A stretch of DNA of 64,000 bases from Pseudobutyrivibrio sp. UBA3626 (GCA_002373675.1 DFLF01000011.1:193854-257853); one strand, 5' to 3'; positions 8,742 to 17,591 are shown, counted from the stretch's first letter. The notes: a model not told the origin generated them from the sequence alone. Numbers and translations are program-made.

Positions 8742-9577
8742 TGATAGTTGCTATAATTGGGACAGGAACAATGGGACCATCTATTGCACAGGTGTTTTCA
8801 CAGTGTGAAAAAGTTGATAAAGTTCTTCTTTGTAAAGGGAGAATCACGTCAAAGAAAACAGGATATCAAGAAATAAAAAAATCTTTTGATAGACTAATTG
8901 GGCGAAAAAAAATAGATGAAGAATATGCTGAAGAATGTTTAAATAGAATTGAGTTTGGTGATTTAGATATAGCAAAACAAGCAGATTTAGTCATTGAAGC
9001 CATTGCAGAAGAATTAGAAGTAAAAAAACAAGTTTTTTCAAAACTGGATAAAATATGCGATGATGGTACTATTTTTGCTACTAATACATCATCAATTCCA
9101 ATAATAGATTTAGATGAGGAATTAACTAGACCTATAATAGGTATGCACTTTTTTAATCCTGCACCTGTGATGAAACTAGTAGAAATAATAACATCTGATA
9201 GAATTCCACAAAACATTATTGACGAAGTTTTTGATATTACAAGATGGATAGGAAAGACACCTATTGAAGTAAAAGAAGCACCAGGTTTTGTAGTAAATAG
9301 GGTGTTGATTCCGATGATTAATGAGGCTATTGGTATCTATTCAGAAGGTGTTGCAAGTATGGAAGATATTGATGTAGCAATGAAACTAGGAGCTAATCAT
9401 CCAATGGGACCATTAGAATTAGGAGATTTAATAGGTCTTGATGTTGTTCTTTCTATTCTAAATGTAATGTTAAAGGAAACTGGTGATAGTAGATATTTAC
9501 CGCAACCACTTCTAAAAAGAATGGTTAGAGAAAACAAATTAGGTAGAAAAACTGGTGAAGGGTTTTATAAATATTAG
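8741..9577 (+). CDS. hbd: 3-hydroxybutyryl-CoA dehydrogenase
   Basis: A 278-residue NAD(P)-dependent 3-hydroxyacyl-CoA dehydrogenase: GTGTMGPSIAQ dinucleotide loop at the N-terminus, IEAIAEELEVKKQVF, FATNTSSIPI, the catalytic histidine in GMHFFNPAPVMKLVEI, and the C-terminal domain with PGFVVNRVLIPMINEA and GEGFYKY at the end. It reduces acetoacetyl-CoA to 3-hydroxybutyryl-CoA. A GTG at 8732 is in frame, but AGGAGG at 8727-8732 is eight bases before the ATG at 8741, which overlaps the thiolase stop (TAATG). The usual family length of about 280 residues agrees. This is the last gene of the polysaccharide operon before conflict-type genes begin. Confidence 0.92.
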   Translation: MIVAIIGTGTMGPSIAQVFSQCEKVDKVLLCKGRITSKKTGYQEIKKSFDRLIGRKKIDEEYAEECLNRIEFGDLDIAKQADLVIEAIAEELEVKKQVFSKLDKICDDGTIFATNTSSIPIIDLDEELTRPIIGMHFFNPAPVMKLVEIITSDRIPQNIIDEVFDITRWIGKTPIEVKEAPGFVVNRVLIPMINEAIGIYSEGVASMEDIDVAMKLGANHPMGPLELGDLIGLDVVLSILNVMLKETGDSRYLPQPLLKRMVRENKLGRKTGEGFYKY

Positions 9578-9607
9578 AAATATACTCATATAAAAGAAAG
9601 GATATAA

Positions 9608-10039
9608 TTGGAGATGACTAAGAAAAAAGTATTTGTATCGTTTGATTATGAGAATGACAGGCAGTATAAACAGTTGCTTGATGCGTGGGATGCTAATAAG
9701 AATATGGACTTTGTGTTTGATGATTGTTCGGCTGATGAGATTCATACTGAATCTGTATCCGTAGTTAAAGCAGGTCTTACAAAACGAATAAAAGATAGCA
9801 AATATACACTAGTGATTGTTGGTAAGGAAGCAAATAAGCGTCATAGCGATTATAAGGAAATAGGGTATAGAAATTGGATTAACTTTGAAATAGCAAGAAG
9901 CAAAGAAAATGGCAACAAGTTAGTTGCGGTTAAACTCGATAAAGCATATGAATCTCCTGAGGAGTTGCTTGAGTCAGGGGCATCATGGGCTATGAGGTTT
10001 TCACAAGAATCTATAATAAAAGCGCTTAATGAGGCTTAG
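9608..10039 (+). CDS. TIR-like domain protein (ThsB / DUF1863 type)
   Basis: A single-domain protein of about 142 residues: KKVFVSFDYENDRQYKQLL at the start, YTLVIVGKEAN in the middle, then RNWINFEIARSKENGNKLVAVKLD. This is the pattern of the TIR-like family that includes Thoeris ThsB, where the glutamate in the W-[IV]-N-[FY]-E-I segment is the expected NAD-processing residue. In Thoeris, ThsB senses phage and makes a cyclic ADP-ribose-type signal. TTG 9608 is spaced well from GAAAGGA at 9596-9602; ATG 9614 is the alternative. The stop is three bases before a 4-TM gene, so the two form a pair. Biochemical activity is inferred from the family. Confidence 0.78.
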   Translation: MEMTKKKVFVSFDYENDRQYKQLLDAWDANKNMDFVFDDCSADEIHTESVSVVKAGLTKRIKDSKYTLVIVGKEANKRHSDYKEIGYRNWINFEIARSKENGNKLVAVKLDKAYESPEELLESGASWAMRFSQESIIKALNEA

Positions 10040-10042
10040 GCA

Positions 10043-10714
10043 GTGGATAATAGTATTAATGTTTTGTATGACCATTATAAGGATACATGTAGTGTACAGA
10101 GAAAGAATTTGAAAGTGCGCAATATTCTGTTTGTAGTAGTAATAGTTGTATTAGGACTACTACTGCTTATATCTTATTGTCCTGATACAGTAGGAGATGC
10201 AATACTATCATTTTTAGTACATGAATACGGAATTAATGTGAGGATTCAGTTTGGCATCATGCAGAGTTTGATATGGGTTGTTTTATTATATATATCGGTC
10301 AGATATTATCAGAGTACGATTAATATAGAACGTACATATAAATATATTCACAAACTTGAAGAGAGATTAAGTTTTTTGGTATCTAATAATGATGAAGAGA
10401 GAATCACAATCGTCATAGATAGAGAAAGTGGAAACTATCTTGAGGACTACCCTGTACTTAGTAGTATTATTGACAGTATGTATAAATGGGTCTTTCCAAT
10501 TATATATATTATTGCAGTAGCTTTTAAGATTATCATTGAAAGACGGTGTGAATTTCTATATGCTTTTGATATTATATTATTCACAATTGCTATAGTGCTA
10601 TGTGTTTTGTACATTTTTTTAACTGGAAAATCTTCAAAAAATATAACAAGAAAATTGATAAGGGATGATATTTATGATGGCATATTTCTGATTTGGAACG
10701 TGTTTTTTCATTAG
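10043..10714 (+). CDS. Four-transmembrane protein paired with the TIR-like gene (possible pore-forming effector)
   Basis: About 223 residues with hydrophobic helices near 27-45, 70-87, 147-166 and 172-194 and a cytoplasmic-looking segment between the two pairs. This two-plus-two layout resembles the S-4TM effectors found in nucleotide-signalling conflict systems, but I see no diagnostic motif. GTG at 10043 is the only good start and lies three bases after the TIR stop, so the two genes are almost certainly co-translated. The inferred role is a membrane effector switched on by the TIR protein's product; an unrelated membrane protein remains possible. Confidence 0.6.
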   Translation: MDNSINVLYDHYKDTCSVQRKNLKVRNILFVVVIVVLGLLLLISYCPDTVGDAILSFLVHEYGINVRIQFGIMQSLIWVVLLYISVRYYQSTINIERTYKYIHKLEERLSFLVSNNDEERITIVIDRESGNYLEDYPVLSSIIDSMYKWVFPIIYIIAVAFKIIIERRCEFLYAFDIILFTIAIVLCVLYIFLTGKSSKNITRKLIRDDIYDGIFLIWNVFFH

Positions 10715-10776
10715 TTTGTTTTGAACTTTTTTATGTATGGTGTGAGCCCCTTAAAATAATTAGCTTTAGATAGGAT

Positions 10777-10944
10777 TTGAGAGGATATTATAAAAAAGAA
10801 CACGTTAAACAAGCCTATAATATAAATAGAATATGGATGGAAGATAAGGACGGAAACCTTAAAATATCTTTTGGTAGGACGTTTTTGCGGAAAAGATGGC
10901 TTAGAAGATTTGACATAAGCCGAAGAATTTTTTTAATAGATTAA
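10777..10944 (+). pseudogene. Short open stretch, probable gene remnant
   Basis: From a TTG at 10777 to TAA at 10942 the frame reads about 55 residues, basic, with a segment GNLKISFGRTFLRKRWLRRF. There is no convincing ribosome binding site and no family I recognise. It lies in the gap between the 4-TM gene and the broken FRG gene and is best read as debris. Confidence 0.3.
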
Positions 10945-10950
10945 TAGACT

Positions 10951-11702
10951 ATGAGTAATGCCGAAAAAATAAAAACAATAGAACAATATATTAGCATAAT
11001 AAAAAAAGAATATGGTAAGGAAGGGTGTTCATCTATAAGAAATATTTATTATAGAGGACAATCACAGCAACAGTATACATTGAAACCTAAACTTTATCGA
11101 AAAATAGAAGGACATATTGATGATGATGAAAATTATTTAATCTATGAGAAAGAAATATGTAATCGAGCAAAACTAGAGTATGCTGACTTTTTTGATGATT
11201 GTAATAATTCAATTGATGAATTAGCATTAATGCAACACTATGGAATTCCAACTCGATTATTGGATGTGACGGAGAATCCCCTTGTTGCTCTTTATTTTGC
11301 ATGTGTAAATAACATAAAAAATGACGGAGAAGTTTTTGTGTTAAAACAGGATTTTTCGACAAAACAATATACAAGTTATGACTGTGATAGGAGGATTGCT
11401 TAATTGATTTTAGTATGCCTAACTTCTTATTAAGAAGATTCTTTAAAGCACTTACGCCCAATTATCCGTACCCAATGCTACGGATTAGAGAAGAATTATA
11501 TGAAGTTTTACCTGAGGTGACTATAGTAGACAGAAAGTATTATGGGCCTTTAGGGAGAGCTGTTTTTATAAATGGGGAGGGAACATGGATAAATGTAGTA
11601 GATGGTTTTATAGTTGTAAAAAATGTTAGAAAGTTTGGCGAAAAAGATATGTTAGAATTGTCACAGCTTGTTCCAATTGGATATAGGTTTATGGATTCAT
11701 AA
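10951..11702 (+). pseudogene. FRG-domain protein broken by a frameshift
   Basis: The first frame (10951-11403) gives 150 residues with a clear FRG domain: YYRGQSQQQYTLKPKLYR near residue 33, ALMQHYGIPTRLLDVTENP near residue 90, and ALYFACVNN, ending in YDCDRRIA and a TAA. In the next frame (open from 11400) the sequence continues as LIDFSMPNFLLRRFF, so one missing base near 11400 would join DRRIA to LIDFS and run on to 11702 as a protein of about 250 residues. FRG domains occur in phage-defence and toxin-like proteins. No slippery heptamer is visible, so I treat this as a disrupted gene. The C-terminal half is not recognisable by itself. Confidence 0.6.
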
Positions 11703-11823
11703 ACGAAGACAGTACGTAATAATGAACTGTGAATAAATATGAATGGTTACACGATGGGGAGTTATACCAATCGTAGCACTTGGAATATAAAATGAATTTG
11801 TTTTGTTGTAAGGATATATTATT

Positions 11824-12921
11824 ATGGCTTTGAAGGAAGGATTATTGAAGTATATGAGCGAGAATAGATTCACTAGTTTAGACTTATTGAAGATTTTGTC
11901 TATGTTAGGTGTGATTATTCTTCATTATGTGGGATTTATTGGCCATGGGGCGAAATTTGCTGAGGGGACTAATAATATATATGTTTGTTCTGTTTTAGTA
12001 GGCTTATTTACTTACGCTACAGATACATTTATGATTGTTAGTGGGTATTTGTTAGCACAACGTAAAAAGATTTGTGTTGCAAAAGCTATTGAATTATTGT
12101 TTTTAAATCTAATTATTAGGTTGCTAATATATTTTTTTGATTTAATAACTAATAAAGCATCTTTCTCAGTAAATGGTCTTATTCGTAATGCATGTGGTAT
12201 ATCTTATTTTATAATCTTATATATAGTTGTTTATCTTTTGAGTCCATATATTAATATTATGTTGAATAGAATATCTTGTAAGAGTAGGAGGATTCTTGTG
12301 TCCTTGTGTGTTTTTTTGTTTTCAATTTATCCTATGATAATGACTGTTAGCCAAATTTTAACAGGTATTAATCTGTCAGAATGGAGTTCACTTGGAAAAT
12401 TTGGAAATCAGGATGGTTATTCTATTACAGTATTTATCCTTATGTATATAATTGGTGCAGCAGTACGATTAGATAGTAAAAAGAAAGGTGAAAGTGTAAT
12501 TAGATATATTGTTGGATTAATTATATGTGTTATTGCTAATTCATTTATTTTTTTAATACAGAATAGATACCAGTTTGCGCCTAGTTTAAGTGGATATTAT
12601 AATCCATTTACTGTAATGGGAAGTTTGTGTCTGTTGAAGATTTTTACATCTTTTAAGATTAATATAAGATGGTTAAAAATAGTATTACAATGGTTTTCGG
12701 AAGGGACGTTAGTTGTTTTATTAGCATCTGGAACATTCTTAGAAATGCTAGATGTAGAAAAATATGCACAAGGAAGAAGTGTTATGTTTTTTTTACATAT
12801 TTTAATTTCATCATGTTTAATATATGTTTTTTGCATTATAATTTGGTTTATATATAAGAATACTTTTGGTAGATTTATTAATTTTGTAATAAAAAAGATA
12901 CCTTCTGTTACCGTTTCATAA
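11824..12921 (+). CDS. Acyltransferase family 3 membrane protein (probable glycan O-acetyltransferase)
   Basis: A 365-residue protein with about ten membrane helices and the family start SLDLLKILSMLGVIILHYVG near residue 18, containing the histidine expected in the catalytic region, then TDTFMIVSGYLL near residue 70. Members acetylate sugars or other surface groups using cytoplasmic acyl-CoA. ATG at 11824 follows AAGGATAT. The gene stands alone between the FRG remnant and an AraC regulator; the surface-glycan role is inferred from the family and from the polysaccharide genes on both sides. Confidence 0.82.
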   Translation: MALKEGLLKYMSENRFTSLDLLKILSMLGVIILHYVGFIGHGAKFAEGTNNIYVCSVLVGLFTYATDTFMIVSGYLLAQRKKICVAKAIELLFLNLIIRLLIYFFDLITNKASFSVNGLIRNACGISYFIILYIVVYLLSPYINIMLNRISCKSRRILVSLCVFLFSIYPMIMTVSQILTGINLSEWSSLGKFGNQDGYSITVFILMYIIGAAVRLDSKKKGESVIRYIVGLIICVIANSFIFLIQNRYQFAPSLSGYYNPFTVMGSLCLLKIFTSFKINIRWLKIVLQWFSEGTLVVLLASGTFLEMLDVEKYAQGRSVMFFLHILISSCLIYVFCIIIWFIYKNTFGRFINFVIKKIPSVTVS

Positions 12922-12964
12922 ATGAATAAGTAGGATAAGTTATAAAATAAGGGATGTTTTGTTA

Positions 12965-13846
12965 ATGAAAAAAGAGATATTTGATAATTCTGCAAGCTTA
13001 GTTGTAGACGCCAATCGTATTCTTTACACTGCGACTCCGTTTGCTCGTAGTACTCTGTTACATCTACAAGAGATAGGAGAGTTAAGGGCAATACATCCAC
13101 ACAAATCTTCACGCGCTGATTTGCAGTCGTATTTATTTTTTGTTGTAGTTTCAGGTTCCGGTAAGTTGCTGTATGCTAATCATGAGTATAGATTACAGAA
13201 AGATGATTGTGTGTTCGTTGACTGTAGTAGGCCGTATACTCATGATACGGATTCGGATAACTTGTGGTCTTTAAAATGGATTCATTTCTATGGAAATTGT
13301 ATGTCATCTGTGTATAATAAGTATTGTGAGCGAGGAGGACAACCCGTTTTTAGGCCATCAGATGAAAAAGCAATGGAGACAATACAATCTATACATAGCA
13401 AGTTGGTGAATGTGGCTAGTAGTGATGATTATATGAGGGATATGTTAATCAATCAGGAATTAAGTCGTCTCCTAACAATCATTATGTCTGAGTCTTGGCA
13501 TCCTGAAGAACAAGAAGAGATGCCGAAAAAACAATCAAATCTAATTCCGATAAAGGAATATCTGAATGCTAATTATGCAGAGAAGATAACATTGGATGAG
13601 CTTTCAGACAAGTTCTATATTAACAAGTATTATCTGGCTAAATCTTTCAAAGAGCGGTATGGCGTTAGTGTGAACAATTATTTGCTCAACATTCGCATTA
13701 CGAAAGCAAAGGAACTTTTGAGGTTTTCAGATAAGTCAATAGAGCAGATAGGATTAGAGTGTGGTCTAGGGCAAGCACATTATTTTAGTAGCAAGTTTAA
13801 AGAAATAGAAGGTATTCCGCCGAGTGTTTATAGAAAGCAATGGTAA
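12965..13846 (+). CDS. AraC-family transcriptional regulator with N-terminal cupin domain
   Basis: About 293 residues. The N-terminal part has an AraC-type sugar/ligand-binding cupin (FFVVVSGSGKLLYANHEYRL, then DDCVFVDCSRPYTH). The C-terminal 100 residues are two helix-turn-helix units: YLNANYAEKITLDELSDKFY with NKYYLAKSFKERYG, and IEQIGLECGLGQAHYFSSKF ending in GIPPSVYRKQW. ATG at 12965 follows AAGGGATG; a TTG at 12959 is in frame but worse placed. A terminator overlaps its end. Target genes and ligand are unknown; the GDP-fucose synthase gene downstream in the same direction, or the acyltransferase upstream, are candidates. Confidence 0.9.
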   Translation: MKKEIFDNSASLVVDANRILYTATPFARSTLLHLQEIGELRAIHPHKSSRADLQSYLFFVVVSGSGKLLYANHEYRLQKDDCVFVDCSRPYTHDTDSDNLWSLKWIHFYGNCMSSVYNKYCERGGQPVFRPSDEKAMETIQSIHSKLVNVASSDDYMRDMLINQELSRLLTIIMSESWHPEEQEEMPKKQSNLIPIKEYLNANYAEKITLDELSDKFYINKYYLAKSFKERYGVSVNNYLLNIRITKAKELLRFSDKSIEQIGLECGLGQAHYFSSKFKEIEGIPPSVYRKQW

Positions 13847-13867
13847 TTACACGTTGCTTTCTTTTTT
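13832..13867 (+). terminator. Rho-independent terminator after the AraC-type gene
   Basis: A nine-base stem (AGAAAGCAA at 13832-13840 with TTGCTTTCT at 13854-13862) is followed by a T run. The 5' arm lies inside the last codons of the regulator gene. Confidence 0.8.
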
Positions 13868-14009
13868 ATATTTAGTATTAAAAGCCAAGATTTTGTAAGT
13901 GAAAGCCAAGATAATGAATTAATATATCTAATTTCCTATCCTATAATGGTAAAGTCGTTCAAATAAACGATGATATTAAGCATTATTAAGAGAGGTTAGG
14001 TATATTAAG

Positions 14010-14954
14010 ATGATGGAAAAAAATGCAAAAATCTATGTTGCAGGACATAAAGGAATGGTTGGTTCCGCAATTGTTCGTGAATTGGAGAGGCAAGGATATC
14101 ATAACTTTGTCTTTAGAACACATAAGGAGTTAGATTTGACGAGACAAGCTGATGTGGAAGCTTTCTTCGAAGAAGAGAAGCCGGAATATGTATTTCATCC
14201 TGCAGGTAAAGTAGGGGGGATCGTTGCTAATAATGAAGCACCGGCAGATTTCATGTATGAGAATATGATGATGGAGATGAATGTTATTCAAAGTGCTTGG
14301 AAGAGTGGTGTTAAGAAGCTAGAATTTCTAGGTTCATCGTGCATTTATCCGCGTATGGCGCCTCAACCTATGAAGGAGAAATACTTGTTGACGTCTGAGC
14401 TTGAACAGACTAATGAAGCATATGCGCTTGCTAAGATATCTGGACTTCGATATTGTTCATATCTTAATCGTCAATATGGCACTGACTTTATATCTGTAAT
14501 GCCAACTAATTTATATGGACCAAATGATAATTATCATCCAACACATTCACATGTATTGCCTGCTTTAATTCGAAGATTTCATGAAGCAAAAGAGTCAGGA
14601 GCCACTGAAGTTACATGTTGGGGGGATGGTAGTCCATTAAGAGAGTTTTTATATGTTGATGATTTGGCAAATCTATGTGTATTCTTAATGAATAATTATA
14701 GTGGCAATGAGACAGTAAATGGTGGAAGTGGAATTGAAGTTAGTATAAAGCAATTAACAGAGTTGGTAGCTAAGGTTATTGGATATAATGGAGAAATTAA
14801 GTGGGATACATCTAAACCTAATGGAACACCACGTAAGCTACTAGATGTCTCTAAGGCTACAGAGCTAGGTTGGACATATAAGACGGAGTTAGAGGATGGA
14901 ATAAGGCTTGCATATGATGATTTTCTAAATAGTCCGATGAGGGTTGAGAGATAA
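14010..14954 (+). CDS. fcl: GDP-L-fucose synthase
   Basis: A 314-residue extended short-chain dehydrogenase/reductase: AGHKGMVGSAIVRELE nucleotide-binding loop at the N-terminus, GKVGGIVANN near residue 69, GSSCIYPRMAPQPMKE with the conserved Ser and Cys near residue 109, the catalytic Tyr and Lys in EAYALAKISG near residue 137, and REFLYVDDLA near residue 211. The enzyme epimerises and reduces GDP-4-keto-6-deoxymannose to GDP-fucose. Its usual partner, gmd, is not in the window, so it must be elsewhere or lost. ATG at 14010 and ATG at 14013 are both possible. It belongs functionally with the polysaccharide genes but sits on its own after an AraC gene. Confidence 0.92.
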   Translation: MMEKNAKIYVAGHKGMVGSAIVRELERQGYHNFVFRTHKELDLTRQADVEAFFEEEKPEYVFHPAGKVGGIVANNEAPADFMYENMMMEMNVIQSAWKSGVKKLEFLGSSCIYPRMAPQPMKEKYLLTSELEQTNEAYALAKISGLRYCSYLNRQYGTDFISVMPTNLYGPNDNYHPTHSHVLPALIRRFHEAKESGATEVTCWGDGSPLREFLYVDDLANLCVFLMNNYSGNETVNGGSGIEVSIKQLTELVAKVIGYNGEIKWDTSKPNGTPRKLLDVSKATELGWTYKTELEDGIRLAYDDFLNSPMRVER

Positions 14955-15060
14955 TTGAATAGTTTTATTCGAATGATTCTGTCTCGTTGGTTAGATGAAA
15001 GAACCACCAAAAGAATAAAGCCTACTATAAAAGGAACAACTTTGAAAAAATATTCTTATA

Positions 15061-15309
15061 ATGATACATCAACATAAGAAAAAGAATAAGAGATATTTAA
15101 ATATATTAACTGGAACTTCTAAATCAGCAATTACTAGCCAAGCAAAGCTAAAACTGTTTTATAAAAATATATTGGGACAAAAGATTAATATTGTTGATAA
15201 AGATGAATGCTTAAATGGTAATCCAGAGTATATTGAGATGCCATCATATCCAAATGATGGATATTGTAAGATGATAGGTGATAAGGTTGTAGTAAAGCTA
15301 CAAGAATAG
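15061..15309 (+). CDS. Small unrecognised ORF, possibly the tail of a lost surface-glycan protein
   Basis: The 82-residue product is basic at the N-terminus and ends with EMPSYPNDGYCKMIGDKVVV. This ending looks like the C-terminal strand of a larger extracytoplasmic protein rather than a free-standing gene, but I do not recognise the family. A TTG-started frame just before it (14955 to about 15076) is also open and basic. Both are best seen as remnants between the fucose synthase gene and the next hairpin element. Confidence 0.3.
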   Translation: MIHQHKKKNKRYLNILTGTSKSAITSQAKLKLFYKNILGQKINIVDKDECLNGNPEYIEMPSYPNDGYCKMIGDKVVVKLQE

Positions 15310-15437
15310 ATTCAAGTAAAGCTTGATAGAGAATTATTTTTTTGAGGTTAGAATGAAAATTTGTTAATGAGTTACTGTGTTTTGACTTAAAGAGTAGCGT
15401 TCATAGGATAAGGTATCAAAGAGTAGGTACTTTCTAA

Positions 15438-15512
15438 GGTGGCTCACTTTTTAGTTGGCGATGGTAGCTCAAAATGAAGATGGCACTAGTGCTAGCTTGA
15501 AAGTGAGCCACC
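15438..15512. repeat. Long imperfect hairpin / inverted repeat
   Basis: GGTGGCTCACTTT at 15438-15450 is perfectly inverted as AAAGTGAGCCACC at 15500-15512, with a 49-base interior. The element sits in a 250-base gap without a gene. It could be a terminator-like structure, the end of a small mobile element, or a structured RNA. Confidence 0.6.
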
Positions 15513-15562
15513 GAGGATCACTTTTAGAATAGCAAATATTAGTGTGATTAAGGGATGTATTT

Positions 15563-16768
15563 ATGGAGATAGGTAAGATTTTAGGAACAATATTTAAGAT
15601 AGTAGTGACAATTATTGGATTATTTTTAGCCATTTTTATTTTTTTACAATTGTTTATAGCTATTGCTTGCGAGATTCATATACAATTAAGAGAAGACATT
15701 CCTGAATTCGGAGGTGATTATTATGTTTCCGTATCTAAGAAGAATGATAATAATTATTATACAGTAGCTTACTATAGAAATGAAATATATAATGAAACAG
15801 TAAACTATGACAATTTAGCCTTAGTTATTGGAGAAAACATAGTTGTAGATATTTCAAAAGAAGATGTTAATAATAATGCTGTTATTCGTTGTAGATTGTT
15901 AGAAGAAGGAAAAGCATCAATAGTTAATGAGAAAGAGGCATCCGAGGAAGAACTAAATGCTCAGACTACAGCAAAGTTGGAAAGGAAAGGCATATGGGGA
16001 AAAAACGATGATGGCAGCAAAGTAGATGCTAATCCGCAGATAAATGAAGCAATTGTTAATTATCATTTAATTACTAACATTATAACTTTTTTAAAGAATA
16101 ATATTATTTTCAAATGGATAATTCGATTATTATATGCAATCTTTGGTTTTTCAATTGTTTTTACTATTATAAAAATTATCGTTACGAAGCAAAGAGTAAG
16201 TGTAGTTTTTATGGGTGGGACTTCTTCTGGAAAAACAACTATTATAAAGAAACTACGTAATCCGAATTTGACTAAAAAGGAGCTTTTGGATGATGCTGTT
16301 CCGACTGTTACATCAAATATAATAAAAGAAGAACCATTTCTTTTAAATGGGAAAAAAGTTACACCTGCGTATATTGATAATGCGGGGAATAGTATAGGGG
16401 AAATGATCGATGAGTTATTAGACTACGGCGAAATATGGTTTTCCCAAAAAGTTGTTGTTTATGTTTTTGCAGGTACCGAGATGAATGTAGGAGAATTTAT
16501 TGATTGTAAGACATTTTATTCTGAGTTAGGGAAAGCTTTTGCAACGATGAAAATACTAAATAGTAAGTCAGTAAATAGGAAAATGAAAAAAATATTGTTT
16601 ATAAATAAAGTTGATTTGTTAGAAGATGCAAAGAACGTTGAAGAGAAACTGAAAGAAAAGTATTCAGTATTTGAAGAATTATGTCAAGAGGTAGATATAG
16701 TGGTTAGTGGAAGCGGATTAGAAGGATATGGACTTGGGAAATTAAGAGATGAACTCACCACTATATAA
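15563..16768 (+). CDS. Membrane-anchored P-loop GTPase
   Basis: A 401-residue protein with one N-terminal membrane helix (about 10-35), an extracytoplasmic-looking domain (about 40-175), a second helix (about 181-207) and a C-terminal GTPase domain. G1 is GGTSSGKTT at 218-226, a G2-like Thr lies near 248-252, G3 is DNAGN near 272, G4 is NKVD at 338-341 and a G5-like SGSG is near 372. The G3 motif has N in place of the usual xxG pattern. The next gene, of unknown function, follows after about 40 bases. Membrane GTPases next to unknown genes in conflict islands are often defence modules; that role is inference. Confidence 0.72.
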   Translation: MEIGKILGTIFKIVVTIIGLFLAIFIFLQLFIAIACEIHIQLREDIPEFGGDYYVSVSKKNDNNYYTVAYYRNEIYNETVNYDNLALVIGENIVVDISKEDVNNNAVIRCRLLEEGKASIVNEKEASEEELNAQTTAKLERKGIWGKNDDGSKVDANPQINEAIVNYHLITNIITFLKNNIIFKWIIRLLYAIFGFSIVFTIIKIIVTKQRVSVVFMGGTSSGKTTIIKKLRNPNLTKKELLDDAVPTVTSNIIKEEPFLLNGKKVTPAYIDNAGNSIGEMIDELLDYGEIWFSQKVVVYVFAGTEMNVGEFIDCKTFYSELGKAFATMKILNSKSVNRKMKKILFINKVDLLEDAKNVEEKLKEKYSVFEELCQEVDIVVSGSGLEGYGLGKLRDELTTI

Positions 16769-16809
16769 TTGATAGCTATAACGAATTATTAACTGAAAGA
16801 TAAATATTA

Positions 16810-17418
16810 ATGATAATAGATTATTTTTTGATTCTGCCATATTTAACACAACAAGATATTGTTTTTTTCTCAACATTAAAAGATAATAGTAAGCTGATTA
16901 ACATGGCTTACGCAGATATTGTGAACAGACGAATTGATAAAAATCTTGTTCATGTTGTTCGAGAAAGGGACGAATTATTTGTATTTCACATTTATCCTAT
17001 TAAAAAAGCAGAGAGGATAAGTGGACGAACAGGGAGATTGATGACTATTGGGTATAAAATAAAGCAAAAAGATTATATAAATAATGAAACTCAAATTATA
17101 TGCGACATATCGATGGTGTTTTCTAAAATAAAAGGGTTTTGCTATGATATAAAAGAAAACGATAATGTTGTTGATAGTTTCGTAGAAAAAGTTGATATGA
17201 AATCGTATAATGTTTTTTTTAAGAAAGAATTATCGGAAATTAACAATCCTATTAGTTTCATTAGTTGTGAATCTGAAATAAAACACAAGAAAATAATATC
17301 GTTATATAGATTTATTATGCTGTGTTCAAAAAGGAATAAATCTTATTGGATTTGTTATAGAAAGGAATGCTTAAATAAATATTTATTCTTGGATAACTTG
17401 TTTTTGTTTGAAATATAG
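16810..17418 (+). CDS. Unknown 202-residue protein, partner of the GTPase
   Basis: I do not recognise a family. The product begins MIIDYFLILPYLTQQDIVFF, carries a stretch of alternating beta-type segments (LFVFHIYPIKKAERISGRTG, RLMTIGYKIKQ) and ends with cysteine-rich basic residues (YWICYRKECLNKY). No signal peptide or clear membrane helix is visible. ATG at 16810 follows GAAAGATAA weakly. It is 41 bases behind the GTPase gene in the same direction, with the same AT-rich composition, so it is probably co-transcribed and may be a regulator, adaptor or effector of that GTPase. Confidence 0.5.
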   Translation: MIIDYFLILPYLTQQDIVFFSTLKDNSKLINMAYADIVNRRIDKNLVHVVRERDELFVFHIYPIKKAERISGRTGRLMTIGYKIKQKDYINNETQIICDISMVFSKIKGFCYDIKENDNVVDSFVEKVDMKSYNVFFKKELSEINNPISFISCESEIKHKKIISLYRFIMLCSKRNKSYWICYRKECLNKYLFLDNLFLFEI

Positions 17419-17591
17419 AATAAAGAGAGCGAGAACGATAGAAGCAATATTATAATAATAAATGTTAAAAGAAGGTTAATGAGCCAGACTAGGATTAGCC
17501 TCCATTAGCAAAAGTTGAATGGAATATAAAAGTTTTAAGCACTTATATAAATTGATAATGTTGTTGCGACTAGTGGCTATAAGTAAGTGCT

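Noticed and set aside
8866..9216. Minus-strand frame of 116 residues inside hbd
   Set aside because: It lies wholly within a clear 3-hydroxybutyryl-CoA dehydrogenase gene and has no family pattern.
11395..11415. Programmed frameshift in the FRG gene
   Set aside because: No X-XXY-YYZ slippery heptamer and no following stem; ordinary disruption is the simpler reading.
12597..13112. Minus-strand frame of 171 residues across the acyltransferase and AraC genes
   Set aside because: It overlaps two well-supported genes on the other strand, with no start signal or recognisable domain.
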